Positions 24,973 through 34,468 of a stretch of 64,000 nt of DNA are shown piece after piece. Under the pieces are notes generated by a model. It made no database searches. It saw only the letters and a list, made by a program, of their open reading frames with translations, and had not been told where the DNA came from. Each line of letters opens with the position of its first letter. The stretch's first letter is position 1. Made by a program: the position numbers and the translations under genes. This DNA is from Candidatus Bathyarchaeia archaeon (GTDB lineage: Archaea > Thermoproteota > Bathyarchaeia > Bathyarchaeales > Bathycorpusculaceae): positions 2,372,519 through 2,436,518 of the forward strand of contig CP166960.1 in NCBI GenBank assembly GCA_041447175.1, written 5' to 3'.

Positions 24973-25893
24973 ATGACTGGGCATTCCAGATTGGGCAAGC
25001 GTCTTTTCATTGTTGGCGTTGTAGTGCTGCTTGCTCTCAACTTGTACACTTTCATTGTTGCTTATCCCCAGACCTACACTCCCAGCCCCGGAATTAACAC
25101 CTCGGGAAGCATACTGGCAAAAGATTTCTCCGCGTATTATGTGAGTTCTTGGAGGCTGTGGCACGCGCCTTCACAAATATACACCAAAGGCGCAATAGGC
25201 GAAGGCGAACCCGCCATACAACCATACCCTCAAACTTACAAGTACCTGCCCTCTTTTTCTTTGACGCTTTCCCCTTTGCTTTTGTTAGATTATCAGCAGG
25301 CGCTTTTGGTTTTTGATGTTTTCCAGTTCATGCTTCTGCCTTTGGTTGCTTTTTTCCTTTATCATTTACTGAAAAGTAAAGGGCTGCTGATTGCCTTTGC
25401 AGTTACAATAATTGCGCTGTTGATGCCTTCGCCGACGCCCAACTGGGGCTTCTCAGCCATCTACTATTGGCAGTGGGGCGAAGGGCAAGCCAAAGTTTTT
25501 GGCACCTTCCTACTTTTGCTCAGCCTGTACCTTGGAAGCCGCGGCAAGCCCTATTTGTCGGGGTTTTTTTTGGCGTTTGGTTTTTTTGACCCGCGCTTTG
25601 GCTTGTTAGCTTTGCCTCTTTTTGTAATGTACAACCGTAAAAACCTCAAAGCCGCCGCTCTCAGTTTAGTGGCAACTTTATGTATCTCTAATTTGATGCT
25701 TCTATATCCCGGTATGGCTGCAGGTTTTTTGCGGATGGTCTGGGATTCAGCAGTAACCACGCCCCTTTACTACTACGCGTTTATTCCCCTATTCACCTTG
25801 GTTTCCCTTACCATTTTAAATTTCAGAGAAATCGTTGCTGCTTTTACTTCCTTAGGCTCGCAGTTCAGACTTAAGGCTTCCAAAAAAGTTTAA
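24973..25893 (+). CDS. GT87/DUF2029-like integral membrane protein
   Basis: A 306-residue protein with about eight membrane segments. After the first helix ('LFIVGVVVLLALNLYTFIVAY') the outside loop reads 'KDFSAYYVSSWRLWHAPSQIY' and 'PYPQTYKYLPSFSLTLSPLLLL', the pattern of DUF2029/GT87 polyprenyl-phosphate-mannose-dependent glycosyltransferases, where the Asp of 'KDFS' is the probable catalytic residue. The protein is shorter than typical members, so C-terminal helices are reduced. It would act at the membrane on an extracellular glycan or lipid. Start ATG 24973. Confidence 0.7.
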   Translation: MTGHSRLGKRLFIVGVVVLLALNLYTFIVAYPQTYTPSPGINTSGSILAKDFSAYYVSSWRLWHAPSQIYTKGAIGEGEPAIQPYPQTYKYLPSFSLTLSPLLLLDYQQALLVFDVFQFMLLPLVAFFLYHLLKSKGLLIAFAVTIIALLMPSPTPNWGFSAIYYWQWGEGQAKVFGTFLLLLSLYLGSRGKPYLSGFFLAFGFFDPRFGLLALPLFVMYNRKNLKAAALSLVATLCISNLMLLYPGMAAGFLRMVWDSAVTTPLYYYAFIPLFTLVSLTILNFREIVAAFTSLGSQFRLKASKKV

Positions 25894-25991
25894 CTCACTG
25901 TTTAGTTTGTTATCTTACTTGCTTTTCGTATTTGAGCTTCGTTAAAAATATATGCTAGTGACTGCATCTAAAACAGGGCTCCACGGAGTTA

Positions 25992-27380
25992 ATGCCATTG
26001 AAATACGACGTAATAATCGTTGGTGCCGGACCAGCAGGAATATTCTCCGCATTAGAACTAACTCAAAAAAATAACCTCAACGTTCTAGTTGTTGACCGCG
26101 GACAGGAAATTGATCAACGAAAATGTCCCTCAAGCCGCGGTTTAGAATGCCACCATTGTGAACCTTGCTCGATTCTTTCAGGTTGGGGTGGCGCTGGCGC
26201 TTATAGTGACGGTAAACTTACCTTATCCACTGAAGTTGGTGGGTGGCTTAATCAGTATGTGACTGAGCGAGAACTTCAAGAGCTCGTCAAATACGTTGAC
26301 GATGTTTACTTGAAATTTGGTGCAAGCAAAGAAGTCTACGGCGGAGACGTGGATGCAGTGGATGAAATTGAACGCCAAGCAGCCGCTGCAAGTTTACGCT
26401 TGATTCGGCAAGAAGTTCGCCACATGGGCACCGAAAAATGCGCCGACACCCTGCGTATGATGCGCAGAGAACTTGACGAAAAAATCACGTTCATGCCTAA
26501 AACCGACGTGAAAGGGCTCCTCATCGAGAACCACGCCCTTAGAGGCATCGAAACCTCAGACGGCGAAAAAGCCACCGGAAAATACGTGATTGTTGCCCCT
26601 GGTCGGGGCGGAGCAGAGTGGCTGCAGACTGAAGCCCAAATCCGCGGCTTAAAAACCGTTAACAACCCCGTTGACGTGGGGGTACGCGTGGAAGTTTCCG
26701 CAACCGCCATGGAACGGCTCACCAAAGTGCTTTACGAACCCAAGCTTGTTTACTACAGCAAACTTTTTGACGATATGGTTCGAACCTTCTGTGTTTCACC
26801 TTATGGCGAAGTCACAACCGAATCCTACGACGGCGTTTTGACTGTCAACGGCGGAAGCTACGCTGAACGAAAAACCGACAACACAAACTTTGCGGTTCTT
26901 GTGAGCACCTCTTTCACGGAGCCCTTCAAAGAACCCATCGCCTACGGCAAATACATTGCCCGCCTTTCTAACTTGCTCAGTGGCGGGGTTATGGTGCAGC
27001 GTCTGGGTGATTTGGTTGCTGGACGAAGAAGCACTCCTGAACGATTAGCTCGAAGCGTCGTCACGCCCTCACTAAAGAACGCCACCCCTGGCGACCTGAG
27101 TTTCGTTTTGCCCTACCGTTATTTGCAGGACATCCGCGAGATGCTGCAGGCGTTGGACGTTATCGCGCCTGGTGTGCATTCACGGGATACTCTGCTTTAT
27201 GGGGTTGAAGTGAAATTCTACTCTTCACATCTGCAGTTAACGAACTCTCTGGAAACCAAGATTCCCAACTTGTTCACCATCGGCGACGGCGCAGGCGTTA
27301 CTCGCGGCTTGATTCAAGCTTCCGCCTCAGGCGTTATCGTAGCAAGGGAAATCCTGAAACGTGAGCATTTGAAGGCATAA
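25992..27380 (+). CDS. FAD-dependent oxidoreductase (archaeal, FixC-like)
   Basis: A 462-residue flavoprotein. 'YDVIIVGAGPAGIFSALELTQ' (about 5-25) is the FAD dinucleotide fold, 'CPSSRGLECHHCEPCSILSGWGGAGAYSDGKLTL' carries a conserved Cys group and the 'GGAGAYSDGKL' loop of this family, and 'IPNLFTIGDGAGVTRGLIQASASGVIVAREIL' is the C-terminal FAD motif. Homologues are found in many bacteria and archaea without a settled substrate. The Cys residues (CxxC spacing in 'CHHCEPC') suggest an Fe-S or zinc site. Three bases separate it from the zinc-ribbon gene downstream, so the two are co-transcribed. Confidence 0.88.
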   Translation: MPLKYDVIIVGAGPAGIFSALELTQKNNLNVLVVDRGQEIDQRKCPSSRGLECHHCEPCSILSGWGGAGAYSDGKLTLSTEVGGWLNQYVTERELQELVKYVDDVYLKFGASKEVYGGDVDAVDEIERQAAAASLRLIRQEVRHMGTEKCADTLRMMRRELDEKITFMPKTDVKGLLIENHALRGIETSDGEKATGKYVIVAPGRGGAEWLQTEAQIRGLKTVNNPVDVGVRVEVSATAMERLTKVLYEPKLVYYSKLFDDMVRTFCVSPYGEVTTESYDGVLTVNGGSYAERKTDNTNFAVLVSTSFTEPFKEPIAYGKYIARLSNLLSGGVMVQRLGDLVAGRRSTPERLARSVVTPSLKNATPGDLSFVLPYRYLQDIREMLQALDVIAPGVHSRDTLLYGVEVKFYSSHLQLTNSLETKIPNLFTIGDGAGVTRGLIQASASGVIVAREILKREHLKA

Positions 27381-27383
27381 ACC

Positions 27384-28130
27384 ATGGATGCGGTTGCCCA
27401 GTCAATCAGATGCAGCCACTGCGGTGCCCCCGTAAAATTTGACCCCGGCGAGTTAATTGCAACCTGCACTTACTGCGGCTTCACAACCGTCATAGAAACT
27501 GGACAAGCCTTCACCTTCGAACACAGCCTCATACTCAACAAGTACGACCCTCAAGCAGTTGAAGCGCCGATTAAGGATTGGATGCGCGGGGGCTTCTTAA
27601 AACCCGGCGATTTAGTACGGAAATCCAAGCTGACCGAAAAGAATCTGGTTTACTTGCCGTTTTGGGTGGTTTCGGTTGAAGCCAAAAGCGTCTACAAAGG
27701 CATCTTTGAACGCATCACGCCTGCAATAGTTAAAGAAGGTACCTTAACCAAGGAGTATGATTGGCTGGTTTTGGCGCGGGAAGCCTCAGTTTTTCCTACT
27801 CGCGAATACAAGGTTCCGCTGGCGGGCAAGATACCTTACGATTTTAGGCGAATCGAAGGTTTCGCTAAGATTTTAAACAGCGAAATTACTCGTGAAGACG
27901 CGTTGGAGCTTGCCCGTACTCAAATTGACACACGCCACCGGTTTTTGCTTCAAGAAGATGTTGACCGCGTTATTGAATTAAAAACAGATTTGGACCTTAA
28001 ACAAATGGTTTACCTCCACGCACCCATCTGGTTTACACAGTACGAATACAAAGGTAAACTCTACCGATTAATTGTTGATGGCGCGACGGGGGCTGTGGTT
28101 AAAGGTGACATTCCATCCATAAGATTTTAA
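27384..28130 (+). CDS. Zinc-ribbon protein with C-terminal beta domain
   Basis: A 248-residue protein. The N-terminal zinc ribbon is 'IRCSHCGAPVKFDPGELIATCTYCGFTTV' (CxxC-CxxC). The rest is a soluble domain: 'LVYLPFWVVSVEAKSVYKGIFERITP', 'ILNSEITREDALELARTQIDTRHRF' and 'MVYLHAPIWFTQYEYKGKLYRLIVDGATGAVVKGDIPSI', the last resembling a PepSY-like hairpin. I do not recognise a named function. Its position, starting the run that leads to the SPFH gene, suggests a membrane-associated complex. Confidence 0.75.
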   Translation: MDAVAQSIRCSHCGAPVKFDPGELIATCTYCGFTTVIETGQAFTFEHSLILNKYDPQAVEAPIKDWMRGGFLKPGDLVRKSKLTEKNLVYLPFWVVSVEAKSVYKGIFERITPAIVKEGTLTKEYDWLVLAREASVFPTREYKVPLAGKIPYDFRRIEGFAKILNSEITREDALELARTQIDTRHRFLLQEDVDRVIELKTDLDLKQMVYLHAPIWFTQYEYKGKLYRLIVDGATGAVVKGDIPSIRF

Positions 28131-28204
28131 GGGTGGTTTCTTTTAAATTACTTCAACAGACTTCCCTTGTTATCAACGTTTATTGAACGGCGGAGGAAAG
28201 ACAG

Positions 28205-28741
28205 GTGAGCGAAAAAAAAGAATTATATTCAGACGTAAAAGGCCAGATGCGTCTCTCAGAACGCATAGCCGCATTCATCCCCGGTTTTCGAGGCTATAAG
28301 GAAAAGGAGCTGCGTCGGGAAAGCGATAAACTGCTTAGAAATCATCTAAGCCTAAAGCTTTCCACCGCTAAAACGGACCTCAGAGATATATTTCAAAAGT
28401 TATCTGACCGCCGTTACTTCGACGTTTTAACCGACATGGACCGGTTAGTAGCTAAAATGGACCGTGTTGTCGGAAAAATCAATCATGCCTCATATGGCTA
28501 CACGGGCTTTTTTGACGCCGTGAAAGTAAACGAAGAAGCGTTGGACCGCATGATAACCTTTGATGATAATCTTGTTGACGAAATCGAAGCTGTAACTTCA
28601 GCAATCGCCGCGTTCAAGGCTGACTTGGCAAGCGGCGAAACCAAAAACATCAAACCCCAAATCCAAAACGTCACGGCTAAACTGGAAGGTTTAGAAAACA
28701 CGTTTGACCAACGTGAAGAAGTAATTTTAGGAGTGAACTAA
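28205..28741 (+). CDS. Helical hypothetical protein in the SPFH operon
   Basis: A 178-residue all-helical protein starting with GTG ('GGCGGAGGAAAGACAG' provides the ribosome-binding site). 'KGQMRLSERIAAFIPGFRGYKEKELRRESDKLLRNHLSLKLSTAKTDLRDIFQKLSD' and 'MDRLVAKMDRVVGKINHASYGYTGFFD' are the recognisable conserved blocks. The C-terminal third is heptad-like. It ends one base before the SPFH gene's start and is surely co-expressed with it. Homologues of this kind usually accompany SPFH/zinc-ribbon proteins, but the role is unknown. Confidence 0.78.
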   Translation: MSEKKELYSDVKGQMRLSERIAAFIPGFRGYKEKELRRESDKLLRNHLSLKLSTAKTDLRDIFQKLSDRRYFDVLTDMDRLVAKMDRVVGKINHASYGYTGFFDAVKVNEEALDRMITFDDNLVDEIEAVTSAIAAFKADLASGETKNIKPQIQNVTAKLEGLENTFDQREEVILGVN

Positions 28742-28742
28742 C

Positions 28743-29723
28743 ATGCCGCAAGTTATTGAATGGCAAAATGCAGGCTCCGAAGACATCGTTTGGCGTTACC
28801 CCAAAGAAGACCTCACATGGGGCGCCCAGCTTGTTGTCCAAGAATACCAGATGGCTGTGTTCTTCCGAGACGGCAAAGCCTACGACGTATTTGGTCCTGG
28901 AAGACACACACTCACAACGCTAAATCTGCCCCTGCTGACTGGGCTGTTGACTCGGTTGGCTGGGTTTGGCGGAAATAAACCCTTCAAAGCTGCGGTCATC
29001 TACATAAGCACCCGTCTCTTCGCTGGCAAATGGGGCACACGCGCACAAACCACCGAATTGGCGCCATTGCAGGTGTTTGGGCAGTTCTGGTTCAAAATCG
29101 AAAACGCCTCCCTCTTTGTGAATGAAGTTGTGGGTGGACAAAACGCTTACACAACCGCCGAGGTTAACAATTACCTGCGGGGTTTTCTAAATGAAAAAAT
29201 CATCGATGAACTTAGCCACTACGACTTGATTACAGTGTTTACGCGGCTGGACGAGACCTCAATTATCGTCAAAAACACGGTGATTGACTACTTCAAACGT
29301 GTTGGTATCGAAATGACTGACCTGCGCTTTGAAGGCATAGACACCACGCCCGAATATCGTGAACGTCTTTTTTGGCTTAAAACAGGCAAAACCGCCCCAG
29401 AAGATGTCTTGCGTATGGAGACCGTTAAAAACGCCGCTGAATCGCTGGGCAAGTCAGGTGGTGGCGGCGCAGCTCTGGGCACGGGTATGGTGCTTATCCC
29501 GCAAATCATGACGCCTACAGGAACACAAGCAGCCCCCGCTGCAGCCTTGGTCATATGCCCCAAATGCGGCAACAAGGTTCCCGCTACCAGCAAGTTCTGT
29601 CCTGACTGCGGAACGTCCCTTGCACCTCCAGCAGCAGGCGCAATTAACTGCCCGAAGTGCGGTAAGTCGATTCCTGCAAACTCCAAGTTCTGTCCTGAAT
29701 GTGGACAGCAAATATCTTCATAA
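28743..29723 (+). CDS. SPFH-domain protein with two C-terminal zinc ribbons
   Basis: A 326-residue protein. Residues 1-220 form an SPFH (band 7) domain of the virion-core/YdjI type: 'MPQVIEWQNAGSEDIVWRYPKEDLTWGAQLVVQEYQMAVFFRDGKAYDVFGPGRHTLTTLNLPLL'. A Gly/Ala linker follows, then two double-Cys ribbons, 'CPKCGNKVPATSKFCPDCG' and 'CPKCGKSIPANSKFCPECG'. Such proteins assemble on membranes and may scaffold stress or defence complexes; in this archaeon the role is inferred only. It overlaps neither neighbour and is flanked by a helical protein and a small membrane protein in one operon. Confidence 0.88.
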   Translation: MPQVIEWQNAGSEDIVWRYPKEDLTWGAQLVVQEYQMAVFFRDGKAYDVFGPGRHTLTTLNLPLLTGLLTRLAGFGGNKPFKAAVIYISTRLFAGKWGTRAQTTELAPLQVFGQFWFKIENASLFVNEVVGGQNAYTTAEVNNYLRGFLNEKIIDELSHYDLITVFTRLDETSIIVKNTVIDYFKRVGIEMTDLRFEGIDTTPEYRERLFWLKTGKTAPEDVLRMETVKNAAESLGKSGGGGAALGTGMVLIPQIMTPTGTQAAPAAALVICPKCGNKVPATSKFCPDCGTSLAPPAAGAINCPKCGKSIPANSKFCPECGQQISS

Positions 29724-29736
29724 CGGAGGCATAACG

Positions 29737-30081
29737 ATGGCTGATGATAAACGGTCGCTGTTAACGGTTGGCACTTTCTTTATTGCATTAGTTGTGGCTC
29801 TTGTTCTTTACGCAGCAGGCGCAATGGCTTGGACGCTGATTCCACCCGTGGTTCTGGTGATTTTCGGTGTCTGGGTGGTTGTCTTGGCGGCTATGCAAAA
29901 CGCAAGCCCCCAAAAGTACGCGCGTGGAGCGTTCAGTACGTTTAGTTTGGGTGTACTGTTAGCTGTGGTTGGCGGCGTCTGGGTGATGATAGGGTATGGC
30001 TTAAACTGGGTCTACTCGCTGGCGTTGGTGCTACTGGTAATGGCTGCTTTAGTAATCGCCGCGGCGCTAAAACGGAAATAA
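29737..30081 (+). CDS. Four-helix small membrane protein in the SPFH operon
   Basis: The start is ATG 29737, just after GGAGG, giving 114 residues. An upstream in-frame start would run into the SPFH gene. Four hydrophobic segments are clear: 'LTVGTFFIALVVALVLYAAG', 'WTLIPPVVLVIFGVWVVVLAA', 'FSLGVLLAVVGGVWVMIGYG' and 'LALVLLVMAALVIAAALKRK'. No polar residues suggest catalysis. It is probably the membrane anchor for the SPFH protein encoded 13 bases upstream. Confidence 0.8.
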   Translation: MADDKRSLLTVGTFFIALVVALVLYAAGAMAWTLIPPVVLVIFGVWVVVLAAMQNASPQKYARGAFSTFSLGVLLAVVGGVWVMIGYGLNWVYSLALVLLVMAALVIAAALKRK

Positions 30082-30152
30082 AGTTTCTGAGGTTTTTCCT
30101 CTAAACATTTTTTTATTTCATCACGTAGTCATTGTGCAGAAGGCTCACACTT

Positions 30153-31757
30153 ATGGCTGAAAAGATTGTCGGACGCGGCACATGGTACGACCTGATGGCA
30201 AAAAAAGTAATCGACCGAGAACGCAAACTAGGCAGAAGCACAGAGAAAATCCGCACAGAAATGGGTTTAGGCGCCTCAGGGTTTCCGCACATAGGCAGTT
30301 TAGGCGATGCCGCACGTAGCTACGCCGTCACCTTAGCATTGAAAAACATGGGTTACACCTCGGAGTTGGTGGCTTACTGCGACGACAAGGATGGACTGCG
30401 CAAGGTTCCCGCGGGTTTATCCAAAGACCTGCTTGAGAAGTATTTAGGGTACCCAGTTTCCAGCATACCTGACCCCTTTGGTTGTCATGAAAGTTTTGGC
30501 AAACACATGAGCTCGTTGCTGTTGGAGTCCTTGGACAAATGCGGCATTGAATACCGCTACTACAGCGCAAAAGAGGTTTACGAGAAAGGCATCATCTTGC
30601 CCCAGATACGAACCATTCTGGCAAACGCACAGAAGGTGGGTGAAATCGTCAAAGAAGAAGTGGGACAGGAACGCTACACCGAGCGACTGCCGTTTTTCCC
30701 TGTCTGCGCCAACTGCGGACGCATATACACCACAAACGCTTACCAGTTCGAACCCGAAACCGACAAGGTCCTCTACAAGTGCGAAGGGCTCGAAATCCGC
30801 GGCAAACTTATCAAGGGATGCGGACACGAAGGCGAAGCCGACATAACCAAAGGCGAAGGCAAACTGACTTGGAAAGGCGAATTTGCCGCCCGCTGGAAGG
30901 CACTGGACATTCGGTTTGAAGCTTACGGCAAAGACATTGCCGACTCGGTGCGCATCAACGACCGCATCAGCCGTGAAGTGCTCTGCTTTGAGCCGCCCAG
31001 CCACGCCAAATACGAAATGTTTCTTGACAAGGGCGGCAAAAAAATCAGCAAATCCGCTGGTAACGTGTTTACGCCGCAGGTCTGGTTCCGTTACGGTAGT
31101 CCTCAGTCGCTTTTGCTGCTTATGTTAAAGCGGTTTGTGGGCACCCGTTCGTTGGATGTTTCCGACATCCCCGCATACATGAATGAGCTTGATGGACTGG
31201 AGGATGTTTATTTTGGCAAAAAAGCTGTCAGCGAAAAAGACCTTGCTAAGCTGAAGGGGCTTTACGAGTATTGTTGGGTTGCAAATCCGCCTGCCCAGCC
31301 CAGCGTGCATGTTCCTTATAATTTGCTGGCGTTTTTGGCGAAGATGGCGCCCAAAGAAAACCCTGACGACTTCATCGCTGAAAAGCTGCAGAGCTACGGT
31401 ATCCTGCAAAAGAGTCAGTCGCTTGAGGATGGATTAAAACAGCGAATAGCTTATGCGTTTAATTGGGCTGAGGATTTTGAAGAAATCAAGGAGACACAGG
31501 TGACTTTTTCAGCGCAGGAAAAGCAAGCCATCACCGCATTAGTTTTAGCCTTGGCAGACAAGGAGGACCCTGACGACATTCAAAACGCCATCTTTACTGC
31601 CGCCAAATCCAACGGGCTAAAACCCCGCGACTTCTTTAAGCTGCTCTACACTGTGCTTATGGGGGCGCCTCAGGGACCACGCCTTGGACCTTACGTGTTG
31701 GCGATGGGTAAACAGAACGTAGTTTCGGCGTTGCAGCGGGTTCTGAAAAAAAGCTGA
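30153..31757 (+). CDS. lysS: Lysyl-tRNA synthetase, class I
   Basis: A class I (not class II) LysRS of 534 residues, the archaeal type. 'FPHIGSLGD' (about 44-52) is the HIGH-like ATP motif and 'KKISKSAGN' (around 290) the KMSKS-like loop. Between them lies an inserted zinc-binding region with 'CANCGRIY' and 'CEGLEIRGKLIKGCGHEG', and the C-terminal helical bundle recognises the anticodon. ATG 30153 gives the conserved start 'MAEKIVGRGTWYDLMAKKVI'; the upstream TTG at 30132 is less likely. It charges tRNA-Lys. Monocistronic, after the SPFH operon. Confidence 0.95.
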   Translation: MAEKIVGRGTWYDLMAKKVIDRERKLGRSTEKIRTEMGLGASGFPHIGSLGDAARSYAVTLALKNMGYTSELVAYCDDKDGLRKVPAGLSKDLLEKYLGYPVSSIPDPFGCHESFGKHMSSLLLESLDKCGIEYRYYSAKEVYEKGIILPQIRTILANAQKVGEIVKEEVGQERYTERLPFFPVCANCGRIYTTNAYQFEPETDKVLYKCEGLEIRGKLIKGCGHEGEADITKGEGKLTWKGEFAARWKALDIRFEAYGKDIADSVRINDRISREVLCFEPPSHAKYEMFLDKGGKKISKSAGNVFTPQVWFRYGSPQSLLLLMLKRFVGTRSLDVSDIPAYMNELDGLEDVYFGKKAVSEKDLAKLKGLYEYCWVANPPAQPSVHVPYNLLAFLAKMAPKENPDDFIAEKLQSYGILQKSQSLEDGLKQRIAYAFNWAEDFEEIKETQVTFSAQEKQAITALVLALADKEDPDDIQNAIFTAAKSNGLKPRDFFKLLYTVLMGAPQGPRLGPYVLAMGKQNVVSALQRVLKKS

Positions 31758-31820
31758 CCTCCCTTTCTTATTTTAGTGTTCAATGGTTTTAAAACAAAAA
31801 AGAAAGGGAAAGTTGTTTGT

Positions 31821-34424
31821 TTATTTGCGTCTTCTTAAGAGTAGGGCTGCGACTGCAACAACAGCAATAACGACGACAGCGGCGGTTACGATGTAGATTG
31901 TTTCATAGGTCGGTACCGCTTGTGTTGCGGGCGCAGGAGACGGGGTCTGTGTTGTTTGCGACGTAGTGGGTGCATTTGTTGGCGCAATGGTTGCTGCTGG
32001 GGGCGTGGCAGTTGGTGCGGTTGAAGCTGATGGGGCGGCTTCGGTGACGTGTATTGCGGTTTCAGCGTCGGACATAAAGTAGGCGCCGCTGCCTTCAAAC
32101 GTGGCAGTTATGATGTAGGTTCCGGGAACTGGCGGTTTATACGGAAGCACAAAGTTGCCTGCTGCATCGCTGGTGACGTAGCCTAAGTCTTGGGTGTTGC
32201 AGTTAGGGTCAACTGCGGTGAGGTGTACAGATACTCCTGTGGCGTCGGAGGGTTTGGATTGCTGCTGGTAGAGGTATGCCATCCAGTCGCCCATGTCTTC
32301 ATCAGAGATTGCAGGGGTTCCCGCGGCGGGTACTCCAAGGCATGTGTTGCCAGGGGATTGGTCGGTGACTGTGCCTTTGATGAGTACAGTGCTGCCTAAG
32401 CTGACAACATCGTTTTGCACTTCAACAGAGGTCGCACTGGAACCTTTGCCGTAACAGTAAATCTGTCCGTCATAGCTGTTGTAAAGCGTCATGAAGCCGT
32501 CCGCGATGGCGATGCCGTTGTAGACGTAAAAGCCAAGCGAATCCCACACCAAGTCTCCCGTGGAGGCGTTGACACAGTAGACTTTTGCGCCTTTGAAAAG
32601 CGGTGGGTTGTAGGCGTGACCGGCAGTCACGTAGACTTTGCCGTCCGCGATGGCGATGGGTGAGTTAAGCGGCCATGAACCATACACGGTGTCTACGCCG
32701 CTGTCTCCCGCATAGAACTCCCAGAGTTTGGCTCCCGTCTTCACGTCAAACGCGTACAGGTATCCCCCATAAGACGCAGCGTAAAGTGTACCATCAGCGA
32801 TTCTTGCCTGCCAAGAGTAACATCCAAAAGCGTTGTGGTATGGTTCGGTGGGGCCCCAAAGTTCGTCGCCAGTGTATATGTCATATCCGTACCAGGTCAT
32901 AGTTTCAGGATGGAACTCCGCGTACACGCCATCGCCTGCTGGGCTGCCTTGAAGCGTGTTCCATGAGATGGGGCCTGTGCGGTTGACCGCCCACATTTCG
33001 TGTCCATCTTTGGTGCTGTAGCCGATTTCCATTTCCCAATCGTAGGGGATGGACCAGGAGCCCACGGTGGTTGCTAGAATGACATCTGGGGTGATTTTCT
33101 TTATCGATTGGTAGGTGGTTCCTCCTGAACCGGGGATGGTTTGGTTGTAGGCTGCGATGGTTACGTTCCATTCAATGCCTTTTGTCCAGTCCATGGTGGT
33201 TTGCATGAATGGTCGCCACTGCCACACGTTGCCTCTTTGCAAGACGCCTGGCTGCTGATAGTGCATGATGGCTTTGGTTGAGTTCCAAAGTGATAGCCAA
33301 CCATTCTGGCCATTCATAGTGTATACCAAGAGTTCTCCGTTAGGACCATAAACCGTAGTGCCCGTGGATGCGTTGACTAGGCAGAATATTTGGTTGCCTG
33401 TAGCAGGGTCAAAGACGTTATATGTGCTGCCCGTTTGCCATAAGTAGGGTATTATGCCGAACTGGTTGGGCGAATAGTAATCAAATTCTTGGCCAAAGGA
33501 TATGCTGGTATTGTTCTGCCACCACAGTTGCTCTCCAGTACGTAAATCAATGCATGCAACGCCGCCAATGCTGGCGGAGGTGCTCAAGGGTAGGTTGATG
33601 AAGAGTCTTCCGTACATGATTATGGGCGAGCCGAATTTGGTTTCGTATGCTAAGCCCGTGTAGTAATTCCAGTCTGGGCATGTGCCTCCATTGACGCCCC
33701 CAAAAGCAAGTGGGTAAGTCCAGACTATGTGTGCGCTGTCTGGTCCGTAGGTGTAGGGGTTGTAGCAGTTGCCATAACCGTCGTAGGTGCTCATTAACCA
33801 GTCGCCTGCGATGGTTGTCCATTCTGGGTTCATGCCGCTTATTGGACGTTGCCAGTAATTGTTGGTTGGCAAAGGTGTGGAAGGCCATGGTTCAATTGGG
33901 TCTTGTTGGACTACAAGCTCGATTTCTTGGGTTTCGCTGGGCAAGTAGTAGTCGCCGACGGTGGCTGCGTTGTTGGTTCCAGTAGGTGCGGGATTATCGC
34001 CTGCTATGACTTGACCGGGGAAGATGAACTGGAACTTGTATGTTCCTAAGGCTTCGGGGTCAAAAGTCATGTAGCTCGCGCCCACATCGTCAGAGCGGAA
34101 CGGTCCATAATTCTTAACAGAGCCGTCAGGTGCGGTGACTTTGACGGTCATGTTTTCCCATCGGTCACCAAAGGCAACGTTTGCGGTTGGCGGAACCTTG
34201 TCTAACCAAAAGGTTACGTACACGGTTTGGTCGATGCCGACTGGGTTGGGTTCAACGTTTAGAAACGCGTATGTGGGTACATTCCATGGAGGGTCATGCG
34301 CGGAAACTGTAGGCATTGCAAACATTGTTGTCGAGAGAGTAATCAGCAGAAACAACGTAGCAGCGGCTGCTCCTTTTCTTGAAGATAACTTAAAATTCTT
34401 GTTTCTGAGCTTTTGTATATTCAT
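31821..34424 (-). CDS. Surface-anchored PQQ-like beta-propeller protein (paralogue 2 of 3)
   Basis: An 867-residue exported protein with the same layout as the genes at 17580 and 34703: signal peptide (about 18-43, ending before 'AHDPPWNVPTYAFLNVEPNPVG'), N-terminal Ig-like domain, beta-propeller with blades like 'CIDLRTGEQLWWQNNT' and 'CVNASTGDLVWDSLG', then 'IYCYGKGSSATSVEVQNDVVSLG', an Ig-like domain with 'LPYKPPVPGTYIITATFEGSGAY', a Thr/Pro stalk and a C-terminal helix ending LLRRRK. It is closer to paralogue 1 at both ends than to paralogue 3. Start ATG 34424, with TTAGGAG upstream. Divergent from paralogue 3. Confidence 0.85.
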   Translation of the reverse strand: MNIQKLRNKNFKLSSRKGAAAATLFLLITLSTTMFAMPTVSAHDPPWNVPTYAFLNVEPNPVGIDQTVYVTFWLDKVPPTANVAFGDRWENMTVKVTAPDGSVKNYGPFRSDDVGASYMTFDPEALGTYKFQFIFPGQVIAGDNPAPTGTNNAATVGDYYLPSETQEIELVVQQDPIEPWPSTPLPTNNYWQRPISGMNPEWTTIAGDWLMSTYDGYGNCYNPYTYGPDSAHIVWTYPLAFGGVNGGTCPDWNYYTGLAYETKFGSPIIMYGRLFINLPLSTSASIGGVACIDLRTGEQLWWQNNTSISFGQEFDYYSPNQFGIIPYLWQTGSTYNVFDPATGNQIFCLVNASTGTTVYGPNGELLVYTMNGQNGWLSLWNSTKAIMHYQQPGVLQRGNVWQWRPFMQTTMDWTKGIEWNVTIAAYNQTIPGSGGTTYQSIKKITPDVILATTVGSWSIPYDWEMEIGYSTKDGHEMWAVNRTGPISWNTLQGSPAGDGVYAEFHPETMTWYGYDIYTGDELWGPTEPYHNAFGCYSWQARIADGTLYAASYGGYLYAFDVKTGAKLWEFYAGDSGVDTVYGSWPLNSPIAIADGKVYVTAGHAYNPPLFKGAKVYCVNASTGDLVWDSLGFYVYNGIAIADGFMTLYNSYDGQIYCYGKGSSATSVEVQNDVVSLGSTVLIKGTVTDQSPGNTCLGVPAAGTPAISDEDMGDWMAYLYQQQSKPSDATGVSVHLTAVDPNCNTQDLGYVTSDAAGNFVLPYKPPVPGTYIITATFEGSGAYFMSDAETAIHVTEAAPSASTAPTATPPAATIAPTNAPTTSQTTQTPSPAPATQAVPTYETIYIVTAAVVVIAVVAVAALLLRRRK

Positions 34425-34468
34425 TTTCTTCTCTCCTAATTTCTCGTGGTCGCTATCTGTTGAACGTG

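Noticed and set aside
29620-29736. Longer N-terminus for the small membrane protein at 29737
   Set aside because: It would overlap the zinc-ribbon coding region of the SPFH gene, while ATG 29737 has a strong GGAGG before it.
30444-31004. 186-codon minus-strand frame inside lysS
   Set aside because: Antisense shadow of a well-supported class I LysRS gene.
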